From contig USFW01000022.1 of assembly GCA_900553985.1 (NCBI GenBank), positions 1 to 28,782 on the forward strand: a DNA stretch of 28,782 nucleotides, read 5' to 3'. The notes under the pieces were generated by a model. It was not told the origin of the DNA. It worked only from the letters and a program-made list of their open reading frames with translations, and searched no databases. The position numbers and the translations under genes were made by a program. How positions within the stretch are numbered: the stretch's first letter is position 1; each line of letters begins with the position of its first letter. This DNA comes from an uncultured Clostridium sp. GTDB taxonomy: Bacteria; Bacillota; Clostridia; TANB77; CAG-508. Below are positions 8,223-15,641 of the stretch, one piece after another.

Positions 8223-10214
8223 TTAATATTCTACATATATATTATTTCCCTGATTTACAATAATTCCTGCCTTAGGTGTTTGATTTTTTATTATAGTATT
8301 TTCCTTATCTATATCTTCTTCATTATTTTTTATTGAAATTTCTAACCCACTTTCTTTCAATATTTTTTCTGCTTCTTTAATTGTTTTTCCTAAAATATCT
8401 GGTGTCTGTACTTGTTCTATCTTTTCAACTTCATCTTCATTGCCTTGGCTTACTTCTAAATATGGTAATATTTCACTAAATATTTGACCACCTACTGGTG
8501 CTGCAACACCTCCTCCTTGGTGTCCCCCTTCTCCTGTCGGGTTATATAAAGTAACTAAAACAACTGCCTGAGGATTATCTATTGGAGCTACACCACAAAA
8601 TGATGTTACATATTTATTAGTATTTACTCCATCTTCTGATGTTCCTGTTTTTCCTCCTATTCTATATCCTGCAACTTTTGCGTTTTTACCAGTTCCTTCT
8701 GATACTACACTTTCCATCATACTAAGCACATCTTTTGAAGTTTTTTCTGATATTACTCTATCTGTTTTTTCTACTGGAATATCTCGTATTTCTTTAGTTT
8801 CACTATTTATAACTTGCTTTACTACTCTTGGTTTTACTTTCATTCCTCCATTTGAAATTGATGATATTGCTGTTGCTAATTGGATTGGAGTTATTTCAAA
8901 TCTTTGCCCGAAACTTATTGTTGCAAGTTCTACTGGCCCAACTTTATTTTCTGCTAAAAATATACTTGTTGCTTCTCCTGGTAAATCTATTCCCGTTGGA
9001 TTTAATAAGTTGAACTTTCTTAAATACTCATAATATTTTTGAACACCTATTTTTTGTCCTAATCCTATAAATACAGGATTGCATGAATTCATTAATGCTT
9101 TTCTTAAACTTTCTGAGCCATGAGGTCTATAATATCTCCAACATTTTATTCTAACTCCTGCTATCTCAATTCCTCCATTACAATTAAATTCTCCCTCTTT
9201 ATCTGTTTGAGTTATTCCTTCTTCTAATGCTGCTGATGAAGTTATTAATTTAAAAACAGAACCTGGTTCATACGTATCTGCAATAGCTCTATTTCTCCAT
9301 ACTGCTTGTAAATTTTTTGTTTTTTCTCCTTGTTCCATTGTTTCCCATACATTTTTTAATTCATCAGTATATGCCTCGTATGGTTCATTAAGATTATAAT
9401 TTGGATATGTCGCCATTGCTAATATATCTCCATTTTGAGGATTCATTACAACTATATTTCCACCATCTGTGCACTTATTGTCTATACATGCCTCTTTTAA
9501 ATATTTTTCAACTATTGATTGAATTGTTAAATCTATTGTTAATACTAAATCATTTCCATCAATAGCAGAAACATATTTTTCTCCTTCTGTTCCTATTTCT
9601 CCTCCTTTTGCATCTGTATGTTTTTGAATCGCACCTTTTTTTCCTTGTAATTCTTTATCGTATTTTGCTTCTATTCCATCTAATCCTTGATTATCACTTC
9701 CACAAAAGCCTATTACCTGAGATGCCAAATTGTTATATGGGTAATATCTTTTTGTATCTTCATCAATATTTATTCCTGTTGTTATATTATTTTCTTCCAT
9801 CCATTTTCTTAATTTATCTGTTTTTTCCTTATCAACTTTTTTTACTATTGTTTCTATTGAACTTCTTTTTTTTACTTTTTTTAAAATTTTTTCATAATCT
9901 AGTTCAAATATCTCTGATAATTTTCTTGCTACTTTTTCTTTATTTTCACTACTTATATTACCTGGATTTACTGTTACAGTTTCAACAGTACTACTTACAG
10001 CTAATTTGTACTTACCTGTCGCATCATAAATTGTACCTCTTTTAGGATTTATATTTCTATCCATCGTCTGTTGTTCATATGCCATTTTTGATAATTCATT
10101 CCCTTGCACTAATTGTATTATTGCAAGTCTTATTATTAGAGCAAAAATTATCATAAATGCTATAAATAAAATTGTTCTCATTTTTTTCTTATTAGAAAGT
10201 TTTGTTTCAAACAT
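8223..10214 (-). CDS. spoVD: Class B penicillin-binding protein with PASTA domain (SpoVD/FtsI type)
   Basis: 663 residues. A short cytoplasmic N-terminus is followed by one transmembrane helix (about 14-35), a dimerisation region, a transpeptidase domain with SVFK (Ser319), SCN (377-379) and KTG (522-524), and one PASTA domain at the C-terminus (from about 606). It cross-links peptidoglycan outside the membrane with the SEDS partner FtsW/SpoVE. The start is ATG 10214 (MFETKLSNKKKM), with AGAGGTG upstream. The frame stays open 45 codons further back, but that stretch is a translation of the REP-like hairpin at 10264-10347, so an automatic call from 10349 would be wrong. PASTA plus dcw position suggests SpoVD, but the vegetative FtsI/Pbp2B role cannot be excluded. 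Confidence 0.92.
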   Translation of the reverse strand: MFETKLSNKKKMRTILFIAFMIIFALIIRLAIIQLVQGNELSKMAYEQQTMDRNINPKRGTIYDATGKYKLAVSSTVETVTVNPGNISSENKEKVARKLSEIFELDYEKILKKVKKRSSIETIVKKVDKEKTDKLRKWMEENNITTGINIDEDTKRYYPYNNLASQVIGFCGSDNQGLDGIEAKYDKELQGKKGAIQKHTDAKGGEIGTEGEKYVSAIDGNDLVLTIDLTIQSIVEKYLKEACIDNKCTDGGNIVVMNPQNGDILAMATYPNYNLNEPYEAYTDELKNVWETMEQGEKTKNLQAVWRNRAIADTYEPGSVFKLITSSAALEEGITQTDKEGEFNCNGGIEIAGVRIKCWRYYRPHGSESLRKALMNSCNPVFIGLGQKIGVQKYYEYLRKFNLLNPTGIDLPGEATSIFLAENKVGPVELATISFGQRFEITPIQLATAISSISNGGMKVKPRVVKQVINSETKEIRDIPVEKTDRVISEKTSKDVLSMMESVVSEGTGKNAKVAGYRIGGKTGTSEDGVNTNKYVTSFCGVAPIDNPQAVVLVTLYNPTGEGGHQGGGVAAPVGGQIFSEILPYLEVSQGNEDEVEKIEQVQTPDILGKTIKEAEKILKESGLEISIKNNEEDIDKENTIIKNQTPKAGIIVNQGNNIYVEY

Positions 10215-10263
10215 AAAAACACCTCTAATAATGTTTATTAAAGGTGTTTTTAATTTATGCAGA

Positions 10264-10347
10264 TGATTTCGGGGTCGGAGACAAAAATCAGCAAAAAGCT
10301 GATTTTTGTCTCCGACCCCGAAATCACCTGTCTCTGACCCCGAAATC
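10264..10347. repeat. REP-like perfect hairpin element plus trailing half-site (locus 2)
   Basis: Perfect 29-bp arms at 10264-10292 and 10298-10326 (beginning TGATTTCGGGGTCGGAGACA) around the loop AAAAA, followed by a variant half-site at 10327-10347 (TCTCTGACCCCGAAATCACC). It lies between ftsL and the PBP gene inside the dcw operon. It is GC-richer than its surroundings and related to the copies at 1122-1217 and 25779-25805. In RNA it would form a very stable hairpin without a T-tract, so it is more likely an mRNA processing or stability element than a terminator. Confidence 0.85.
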
Positions 10348-10362
10348 ACCGAAATTATCTGT

Positions 10363-10866
10363 CTACCTGTTAAAAATTTTATCTACAAATTGTGCAAACC
10401 AATTTTTATTTTCATCTTCTTTTTCAATTTTTTCACTTGCTGATTCTGTATAATCTTTTTTTGGAAGTGCAATATATTCAATTTGTTTATTAGTTAATTT
10501 TTGCATTCCTAATTTCTCTTTTGCTATTTTTTCTATATTATATAGGTTTAGACTGTTTTCTATTGAAACTTCTAATTGTTCATTTTCTTTTTGTAAATTT
10601 GATAATTCTGTTTTTAGGTTTTGCATTTCAGTAAATTGTTCATTTATTTGAGCATTTCTATAACTTATGGTCAACAATAAAGCAAAAGCTAATAATACAA
10701 CTAAAGTAACTTTTCTATGTTTTTTCTTTTGAGCTTTTGATATTTTTACTTCTTGTCTTGGAACATCTTTTACAACATGTATTTTCTCTCTTTTATTTTT
10801 TTGTTCTTGATAATTTGGTTCTAATTTTCTTGGACTCGTTTCATACTGATATCTCGTTCCTGCCAT
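10363..10866 (-). CDS. ftsL: Cell division protein FtsL-like
   Basis: 167 residues. A long basic cytoplasmic part (about 1-53) leads to one transmembrane helix (about 53-69). It is followed by a predicted coiled coil (INEQFTEMQNLKTELSNLQK onward) and the IEKIAKEKLGMQKLT segment typical of FtsL/DivIC proteins. FtsL is a bitopic divisome scaffold that binds FtsB/DivIC and activates the FtsW-PBP pair. GGAGGTG lies eight bases before ATG 10866. It sits 32 bp after rsmH and just before the class B PBP, the usual place. The cytoplasmic region is longer than in many FtsL proteins. Sequence conservation in this family is low, so the call leans on topology and position. Confidence 0.88.
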   Translation of the reverse strand: MAGTRYQYETSPRKLEPNYQEQKNKREKIHVVKDVPRQEVKISKAQKKKHRKVTLVVLLAFALLLTISYRNAQINEQFTEMQNLKTELSNLQKENEQLEVSIENSLNLYNIEKIAKEKLGMQKLTNKQIEYIALPKKDYTESASEKIEKEDENKNWFAQFVDKIFNR

Positions 10867-10898
10867 AAGTTATTTCACCTCCTATTCATTAATTCATT

Positions 10899-11828
10899 TT
10901 ATATTTTCTCAAATATTCTAAGTTTTGCACTTTTTGATCTACTATTTTCATTTTGTTCTTTTTCTGATGCTATTATTGGTTTTTTGTTTATAATTGTCCC
11001 ATATTTTTTAGCACCACATACACAATATGGCAAATCACTTGGACATGTGCATTTTCCCGTGGCTTCTATGTAAGCATTTTTTACTGCTCTATCTTCTAGT
11101 GAATGAAATGTTATTATGCATAATCTTCCTTTTTCTTTTAACACATCAATACAATTTTGTACTGTTTTATATAATGGCTTAATCTCATCATTAACTTCTA
11201 TTCTTATTGCTTGAAATGTCCTTTTTGCTGGGTGTCCATCATTTTGTTTTGATTTTGGTATTGAGTTTTCAATTATTTCTACTAATTGTTTTGTAGTATT
11301 TATTGTTTTAGTTTTTCTATATATACATATATTTTTAGCTATTTGTCTTGAAAACCTTTCTTCTCCATATTCATAGATAATATTGGCTAATTCTTTTTCA
11401 GTATATGTATTTACTACTGTTTTTGCTGTTAATTCTTGTGTCTTATCCATTCTCATATCTAACTCATTTTCACCTAAATAGCTAAAACCTCTATTTCTTT
11501 CATCTAATTGATATGATGATACTCCTAAGTCTAACAATATTCCATCTACTTTTTCAATTCCTAAATCTTCTAAAATTTCTTTTATATTATCATGATTATC
11601 ATGTATATATTTTACATTTGTAAATTCTTTCAAATTATCTTTTGCTGCATTTAATGCCTCTTGGTCTCTATCTATACCGATTAATAGTCCTTTATCTGAA
11701 AGCTTTTTTAGTATCTCTTTACTATGTCCTGCTCCTCCTAAAGTCCCATCTATGTAAATACCTTCTGGTTTTATATTTAATCCTTCTATACATTCATTTA
11801 GCATTACTGGTTTATGTTGAAAATCCAA
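10899..11828 (-). CDS. rsmH: 16S rRNA (cytosine1402-N4)-methyltransferase
   Basis: 309 residues from the chosen TTG start at 11828 (MDFQHKPVMLNECIEGL), which gives the family's normal beginning. AGAGGTG is five bases before this TTG, whereas the upstream GTG at 11834 overlaps that site. Seen are the SAM-binding motif DGTLGGAGHS, GILLDLGVSSYQLD, GHPAKRTFQAIRIEVN and the C-terminal FHSLEDRAVKNA and SKSAKLRIFEK segments. The enzyme methylates C1402 in the ribosomal P site and is conserved in dcw clusters. The terminator at 11871-11906 separates it from mraZ. No convincing promoter is visible between that terminator and the start, suggesting read-through or attenuation control. Confidence 0.95.
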   Translation of the reverse strand: MDFQHKPVMLNECIEGLNIKPEGIYIDGTLGGAGHSKEILKKLSDKGLLIGIDRDQEALNAAKDNLKEFTNVKYIHDNHDNIKEILEDLGIEKVDGILLDLGVSSYQLDERNRGFSYLGENELDMRMDKTQELTAKTVVNTYTEKELANIIYEYGEERFSRQIAKNICIYRKTKTINTTKQLVEIIENSIPKSKQNDGHPAKRTFQAIRIEVNDEIKPLYKTVQNCIDVLKEKGRLCIITFHSLEDRAVKNAYIEATGKCTCPSDLPYCVCGAKKYGTIINKKPIIASEKEQNENSRSKSAKLRIFEKI

Positions 11829-11870
11829 AATCACACCTCTTATCTATATTGGTTAGTTTAATTTATTCAA

Positions 11871-11906
11871 TAAAAAACAACTGGTAATTAAAGAAACTAC
11901 CAGTTG
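11871..11906 (-). terminator. Intrinsic terminator or attenuator between mraZ and rsmH
   Basis: On the minus strand, CAACTGGTA (11898-11906) pairs perfectly with TACCAGTTG (11878-11886) around an 11-nt loop, followed by TTTTTT. It stands 43 bp before the rsmH start, after the repeat array in the direction of transcription. Confidence 0.8.
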
Positions 11907-11924
11907 CCTTTTTTATATGTTTTT

Positions 11925-12145
11925 TCTTTTGGGTTTCATTTACTATACTCTTTTGTTTTATAATCATTTGTTTTTTACTAAAATGACTTTTGTACTTCGA
12001 ATTTTATCTTTTGTATACTTAACTATTAATCTTTTGTTTTTTTATCTTTCGTAATTAAAATCTTTTGTAAGCTTGTCTTTCGTCATTTTTCTTTTGTGCT
12101 TTAAATATCTTTTGTACTTATTTCTTTTGTATTTTTATCTTTTGC
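11925..12145. repeat. Array of 13 TCTTTTGT-like direct repeats in the mraZ-rsmH gap
   Basis: Eight-base motifs TCTTTTGT (minus strand ACAAAAGA), with one-base variants such as TCTTTCGT, ACTTTTGT, TCATTTGT, TCTTTTGG and TCTTTTGC, begin at 11925, 11949, 11964, 11986, 12007, 12030, 12045, 12061, 12076, 12090, 12108, 12123 and 12138. Spacings are mostly 14-16 bp, otherwise 18 or 21-24 bp. The stretch between motifs is not conserved, and stop codons interrupt the minus-strand frames. It fills most of the 339-bp space between the mraZ stop and the rsmH start. The spacers are far too short for CRISPR. No known function is recognised. Confidence 0.8.
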
Positions 12146-12167
12146 TTTTTATATAAACTTGTAAAAG

Positions 12168-12593
12168 TTATATACCTAACATTGTCATATTTGCTGCAAT
12201 TTCATCTGCAGAAATATTTTCATCACACTTTTGCCATGTTTCTTTATTCCATATTTCTAGTCTTGTTCCTACTCCGATTATTACTGCTTCTTTTTCTAAA
12301 TTTGCTGCAACACGTAAAATACTAGGAATTAAAAATCTTCCTTGCTTGTCCAATTCACATTCTGTTGCACCTGATAAGAAAAATCTTACAAAGTTTCTAG
12401 CATTTCTGTCTGATAGAGGCAATGCTTTTAATTTTGTTTCAAAATTCAACCACTCTTCTTGTGAAAACGCAAACAAACATCCATCTAACCCTTTTGTTAC
12501 GATGAATCTTTCTCCCATATCTTGTCTTAGTTTAGCAGGCATTATTAACCTTCCTTTAACATCAAGAGAATGTTCGTATTCACCTATTAGCAA
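12168..12593 (-). CDS. mraZ: Transcriptional regulator MraZ
   Basis: 141 residues with two SpoVT/AbrB-type swapped-hairpin motifs (LDVKGRLIMPAKLR and LDKQGRFLIPSILR). MraZ forms a ring-shaped oligomer that binds direct repeats upstream of its own gene and controls the dcw operon. I choose TTG 12593, giving MLIGEYEHSLD, the standard MraZ beginning, with AGAGGTG eight bases upstream. The longer frame from GTG 12614 would begin inside that ribosome binding site. Length matches the family (about 140-150). It is first in the minus-strand cluster, behind its own promoter and three MraZ boxes. Confidence 0.95.
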   Translation of the reverse strand: MLIGEYEHSLDVKGRLIMPAKLRQDMGERFIVTKGLDGCLFAFSQEEWLNFETKLKALPLSDRNARNFVRFFLSGATECELDKQGRFLIPSILRVAANLEKEAVIIGVGTRLEIWNKETWQKCDENISADEIAANMTMLGI

Positions 12594-12620
12594 TTGATTT
12601 TCACCTCTTTTCACAATCTA

Positions 12621-12647
12621 CCACTTTGTGCCACTTCTCTCCACTTC
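12621..12647 (-). promoter_or_regulatory. MraZ operator: three 10-bp-phased boxes
   Basis: On the minus strand, GAAGTGG, GAAGTGG and AAAGTGG occur with exact 10-bp periodicity (CCACTT at 12641, 12631 and 12621 on the plus strand). This matches the published type of MraZ-binding repeats (AAAGTG with short spacers). The boxes begin just downstream of the -10 hexamer and cover the predicted transcription start, so bound MraZ should repress (inference). Confidence 0.8.
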
Positions 12648-12653
12648 ATTTTC

Positions 12654-12682
12654 ATTGTAATATATCTTTATATATTTTTCAA
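12654..12682 (-). promoter_or_regulatory. Promoter of mraZ and the dcw cluster
   Basis: On the minus strand, -35 TTGAAA (12677-12682), 17-bp spacer, -10 TACAAT (12654-12659). Transcription should start near 12647, at the edge of the MraZ boxes. In the rest of this gene-free stretch, from 12683 to 12851, I see only AT-rich sequence. Confidence 0.7.
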
Positions 12683-12871
12683 GCCTTTTTTCAAATTTTT
12701 TTAAATATTTTATTATTAGCAAAATTTATATAGAGTATTTTTTAACTTCTTCTATAATTTTCTATTTATAAAATTGATATTATTATTTACACCATTTTTA
12801 AAAAATAATATTATTAGTTCCACTTTAATGTTTTGTCATATTAATAGTTCATTTTCATTGATTAAAGTTGT

Positions 12872-12880
12872 TGTTATACT
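12872..12880 (+). promoter_or_regulatory. Extended -10 promoter of the second XRE gene
   Basis: TGTTATACT is an extended -10 (TGn plus TATACT) lying 30 bp before ATG 12911. No good -35 is seen 16-18 bp upstream, which an extended -10 can tolerate. Confidence 0.45.
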
Positions 12881-12910
12881 TTTAGTACAAATAAAATTAG
12901 GAGGAATTTT

Positions 12911-13291
12911 ATGGATAGTAATGAAAGATATTTAAGAAAAAATATTGGTAAAAAAATCAAATTAGCCAGAGCAAAAACTAATTTTACTCAAGAAAAATTA
13001 GCTGAAGAACTTTCTTTATCAACAAGATATATTAGTCAATTAGAAAGAGGTATTGCATTTGGAAGTGCAACAACTATTGTTAATCTTTGTAAAGCTTTAA
13101 ATATTAGTTCAGATTTTTTATTTGATGACTTAATTGGTGTAGATGCTTCTTGCTTTGATGATTTTGTTGATGATAGATTTTTGGAAGCATATATGAAATT
13201 GAATGACTATAATAAAAGTATAGTATCTGCTCTTACTAATCAATTAATAAAACTTCAAAATGATAATAAGAAAAGTAGCAAAGCTATATAA
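12911..13291 (+). CDS. XRE-family helix-turn-helix transcriptional regulator (second paralogue)
   Basis: 126 residues. The Cro/C1-type helix-turn-helix is at about residues 12-70 (IKLARAKTNFTQEKLAEEL, then STRYISQLERGIAFGS, then IVNLCKALNISSDFLFDDL). An acidic linker and the tail YMKLNDYNKSIVSALTNQLI follow. Order and tail match the regulator at 311-646. AGGAGG lies seven bases before ATG 12911. It is divergent from mraZ and upstream of the M15-like peptidase gene in the same direction, with an AT-rich hairpin between. It may regulate that gene or itself; the sequence does not decide. The family is certain, the target unknown. Confidence 0.88.
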   Translation: MDSNERYLRKNIGKKIKLARAKTNFTQEKLAEELSLSTRYISQLERGIAFGSATTIVNLCKALNISSDFLFDDLIGVDASCFDDFVDDRFLEAYMKLNDYNKSIVSALTNQLIKLQNDNKKSSKAI

Positions 13292-13334
13292 AAAAATAAA
13301 TACAATATTTAATTTAAACATTTTTTTCACTCTT

Positions 13335-13378
13335 AAAGTTTTAATAAAAATATTTTTTAATTTTTTTATTAAAACTTT
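13335..13378 (+). terminator. AT-rich hairpin after the second XRE gene, possible terminator
   Basis: Perfect 16-bp arms AAAGTTTTAATAAAAA (13335-13350) and its complement (13363-13378) with a 12-nt loop, followed by TGATTTTTG. The stem holds only one G:C pair, so strength is uncertain. Confidence 0.45.
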
Positions 13379-13525
13379 TGATTTTTGTTATCAAGTTTTT
13401 ACAAGATACTTTTAAAGATAACATCTCCCATTAAAATTTGCATTCAATATACCATAAGACCTTTGTAACAAAAATATATAAAATGCATATTATGTAAAAA
13501 GATATAATGGGAGGTATTATTTTTT

Positions 13526-14207
13526 ATGGCAAAAATATTAGTTTTTAATAATGATAGAGATAGAATGGAAACATATTATAGAGGCGAAGCAGAACCTATG
13601 CCATACAATACAAATGGAACATTAAGAGTACGAGAATTTAGAGGTTCAAGTAAAAGTAATATTTTATGGACAACAAAAAGAACAATGCAAAGCTGGAATA
13701 GTCAGAGATATATCTTTGGAGGTCCAATACCAGTAGGATTTGCATTTAAAAGACCTTATGAGGGTGGGCATGGTAATCAGAGTCAACATTATGCAGGTGT
13801 AGCATTTGATGTAGGTCAAACTTTAAGTAGTAATAGAAGACGTGTACTTTGGAATAGTGCAAACAATTCGGGTGTGTGGAGTTTTGTGGAGCCAATAAGC
13901 TTAACCCCTACGTGGGTACATTTCGACAAAAGATTTCGGTTCGCCTGCATGTAGTACAGGAGGATTTCCTCAATTAAAAAGAGGAAGTGTAAGTAATTAT
14001 GTATTAATAGCTCAAGATGACTTAAATACCTTAGGATATAGTACAAACGGATTAGATGGAATATTTGGTCCTGCAACACAAAATGCAGTAAAAGCATATC
14101 AAAGAAGTAAAGGATTGGCCATTGATGGAATAGTTGGATGTAATACTTGGAGAGCTTTACAAGAAGATGTTGTAGGAACGGGAGCAACAAATACAACTAT
14201 TAATTAA
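13526..14207 (+). pseudogene. M15-like peptidase with peptidoglycan-binding domain, interrupted by a +1 frameshift
   Basis: GGGAGG lies upstream of ATG 13526. The first frame gives 142 residues ending at TAG 13952. H88-x6-D95 (HYAGVAFD) and H132 in WVHFDKR fit the zinc ligands of M15-type (VanY/DacB-like) peptidases. Removing one T from the TTT at 13934-13936 restores the frame. The protein then reads on as FGSPACSTGGFPQLKRGS and enters a PG_binding_1 domain (DDLNTLGY...DGIFGPATQNAVKAYQRSKG...DGIVGCNTW), ending at TAA 14205-14207, for 226 residues in all. Intact, it should bind and cut peptidoglycan peptides; no signal peptide is seen, so it may act in spores or leave by lysis (inference). 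Either a real pseudogene or a sequencing/assembly error in the homopolymer. Confidence 0.85.
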
Positions 14208-14213
14208 AAAATA

Positions 14214-14262
14214 GAGACTAATTTTTAATGATATTTATACATTAAAAGTTAGTCTCATTTTA
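14214..14262 (+). terminator. Intrinsic terminator after the M15-like gene
   Basis: Arms 14214-14230 (GAGACTAATTTTTAATG) and 14240-14256 (CATTAAAAGTTAGTCTC) pair at 16 of 17 positions with a 9-nt loop, followed by ATTTTATCTT. Confidence 0.85.
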
Positions 14263-14390
14263 TCTTAAATTAATTTAGATAAAGAAATGAATCATTTATC
14301 ATTAATTATAGATATTAGTTTGTTTTTTCTCTTCATTTGTAGCATTATTTTGGGGTAATTTGCATATTTTTAACATAACGGTATTAATCC

Positions 14391-15641
14391 CTACATTATA
14401 ACCTCAACATTAAAAATCCTATTATTCCCATCTAACCTAAATTCATTTGCCACTTCATTACCATTCAAAAATACTTTTTCCACTCCTGTATTCTTTTGAT
14501 TAGGATTTTTTATTTTAATATTATAAATACTTTTTCCCCATTTATATCTTATCAAATATTCTTTCCAATCTTTTGGAATACATGGTTCAAATTTCATTAC
14601 TCCATTTTCAATTTTTAGTCCTAATATATATTCTATTCCTGCATCATAATACCAACTAGCTGAACCTGTATATAATGTCCAACCACCTCTTCCTGCCAAA
14701 TTACTTGCCCCATAAATATCTGCTGGCATTGAGTATGGTTCTACTTTATATTTATTACATGCATCTTTTGTTCTTGAATGTTCTATTGGATTTATCATTC
14801 TATATAATTCTAGTGCTTTATCTCCAAATCCTAGCATTGTTTGAGCAATAATCACCCAACAGGCAGCATGTGTATATTGTCCACCATTTTCCCTTACTCC
14901 TGGTAAATATGCTTTTATATATCCTGGTTCTAATTTTCCTTTTTCAAATGGTGGATCTAATAACTTAATTATTCCATTTTCTTTATCTATTAAATGATTT
15001 TCTAAGCTTTCCATTGATATATATTTTTTATCATTATCTCCTGCATTTGATATTATACTCCAACTTTGTGCTATACTATCAATTCTACATTCTTCATTTT
15101 CCATACTTCCTAAAGCACTTCCGTCATCCATAAAAGCTCTTTTGAACCATCGTCCATCCCAGCCTTTTGTATTTAAAGCTCTTTTTAGGTCAAGTTTTAT
15201 TTTTTCAAATTTTTCAATTATATTTGAATCTTCTTTTCCTTCTTCTACTCTTCTTTTACAAACTTCAATAAATCCATCTAATATTTTATATAAGAAAAAT
15301 CCTAGCCAAACACTTTCTCCTTTTCCTTTATTTCCAACTGTACTAAATCCATCATTCCAATCTCCTGTTCCTATTTTAGGTAATCCATTTTCTCCAAAAT
15401 TAAAACTTTTTTCTATCGCTCTTATACAATGTTTATATATGCTCTCTCTTTTTTCACTTTCTAAATATTTATCATATCTTTCTTCTTCCCCATCTTTTAA
15501 TATTTCTCCAACAACATATGGTGTTTCCTCTTCTAATAAACTATAATCTCCTGTAAATTTAATATACTCTAATACTAAGTATGGAAGCCACAATAAGTCA
15601 TCTGAAAATCTCGTTCTTATTCCTCTTCCGAGTTTCTTCAT
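14391..15641 (-). CDS. ndvB: Cyclic beta-glucan synthase-like protein, C-terminal piece (GH94 catalytic part) after frameshift
   Basis: This frame continues the protein encoded by 15598-22632. An ATG at 15641 has no ribosome binding site and begins with residues (MKK) that are not family sequence. True homology starts at GRGIRTRFSDDLLWLPY, which should follow HWWHEET of the upstream frame. The piece holds the (alpha/alpha)6 barrel and C-terminal sheet of a GH94 phosphorylase-like domain, including GTGDWNDGF, GQYTHAACW and RGGWTLYTGSASWYYDAG. Removing the extra base at 15630 joins both frames into one protein of about 2746 residues, the usual size of cyclic beta-1,2-glucan synthases. In that family GH94 trims chains by phosphorolysis to set product length. 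Confidence 0.85.
   Translation of the reverse strand: MKKLGRGIRTRFSDDLLWLPYLVLEYIKFTGDYSLLEEETPYVVGEILKDGEEERYDKYLESEKRESIYKHCIRAIEKSFNFGENGLPKIGTGDWNDGFSTVGNKGKGESVWLGFFLYKILDGFIEVCKRRVEEGKEDSNIIEKFEKIKLDLKRALNTKGWDGRWFKRAFMDDGSALGSMENEECRIDSIAQSWSIISNAGDNDKKYISMESLENHLIDKENGIIKLLDPPFEKGKLEPGYIKAYLPGVRENGGQYTHAACWVIIAQTMLGFGDKALELYRMINPIEHSRTKDACNKYKVEPYSMPADIYGASNLAGRGGWTLYTGSASWYYDAGIEYILGLKIENGVMKFEPCIPKDWKEYLIRYKWGKSIYNIKIKNPNQKNTGVEKVFLNGNEVANEFRLDGNNRIFNVEVIM

Noticed and set aside
10215..10349. Upstream extension of the PBP reading frame
   Set aside because: It is a translation of the REP-like hairpin. The ribosome binding site and family start both point to ATG 10214.
11925..12145. 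The octamer array as a CRISPR
   Set aside because: Repeats are 8 bp and the spaces between them are only 6-16 bp. CRISPR needs repeats and spacers of roughly 20-40 bp, and no cas genes are present.
13930..13945. Programmed ribosomal frameshift in the M15-like gene
   Set aside because: No typical slippery heptamer and no convincing downstream stem were found. One extra T in a homopolymer explains it better.
13816..14196. Minus-strand frame of 126 codons opposite the M15-like gene
   Set aside because: The plus strand here encodes a clear PG-binding domain in the shifted frame. The opposite frame is Leu/Tyr-rich low-complexity sequence.
15630..15641. Independent start of the C-terminal glucan-synthase piece at ATG 15641
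   Set aside because: There is no ribosome binding site. The first residues are off-frame sequence of the upstream gene, and the family shows one continuous protein.
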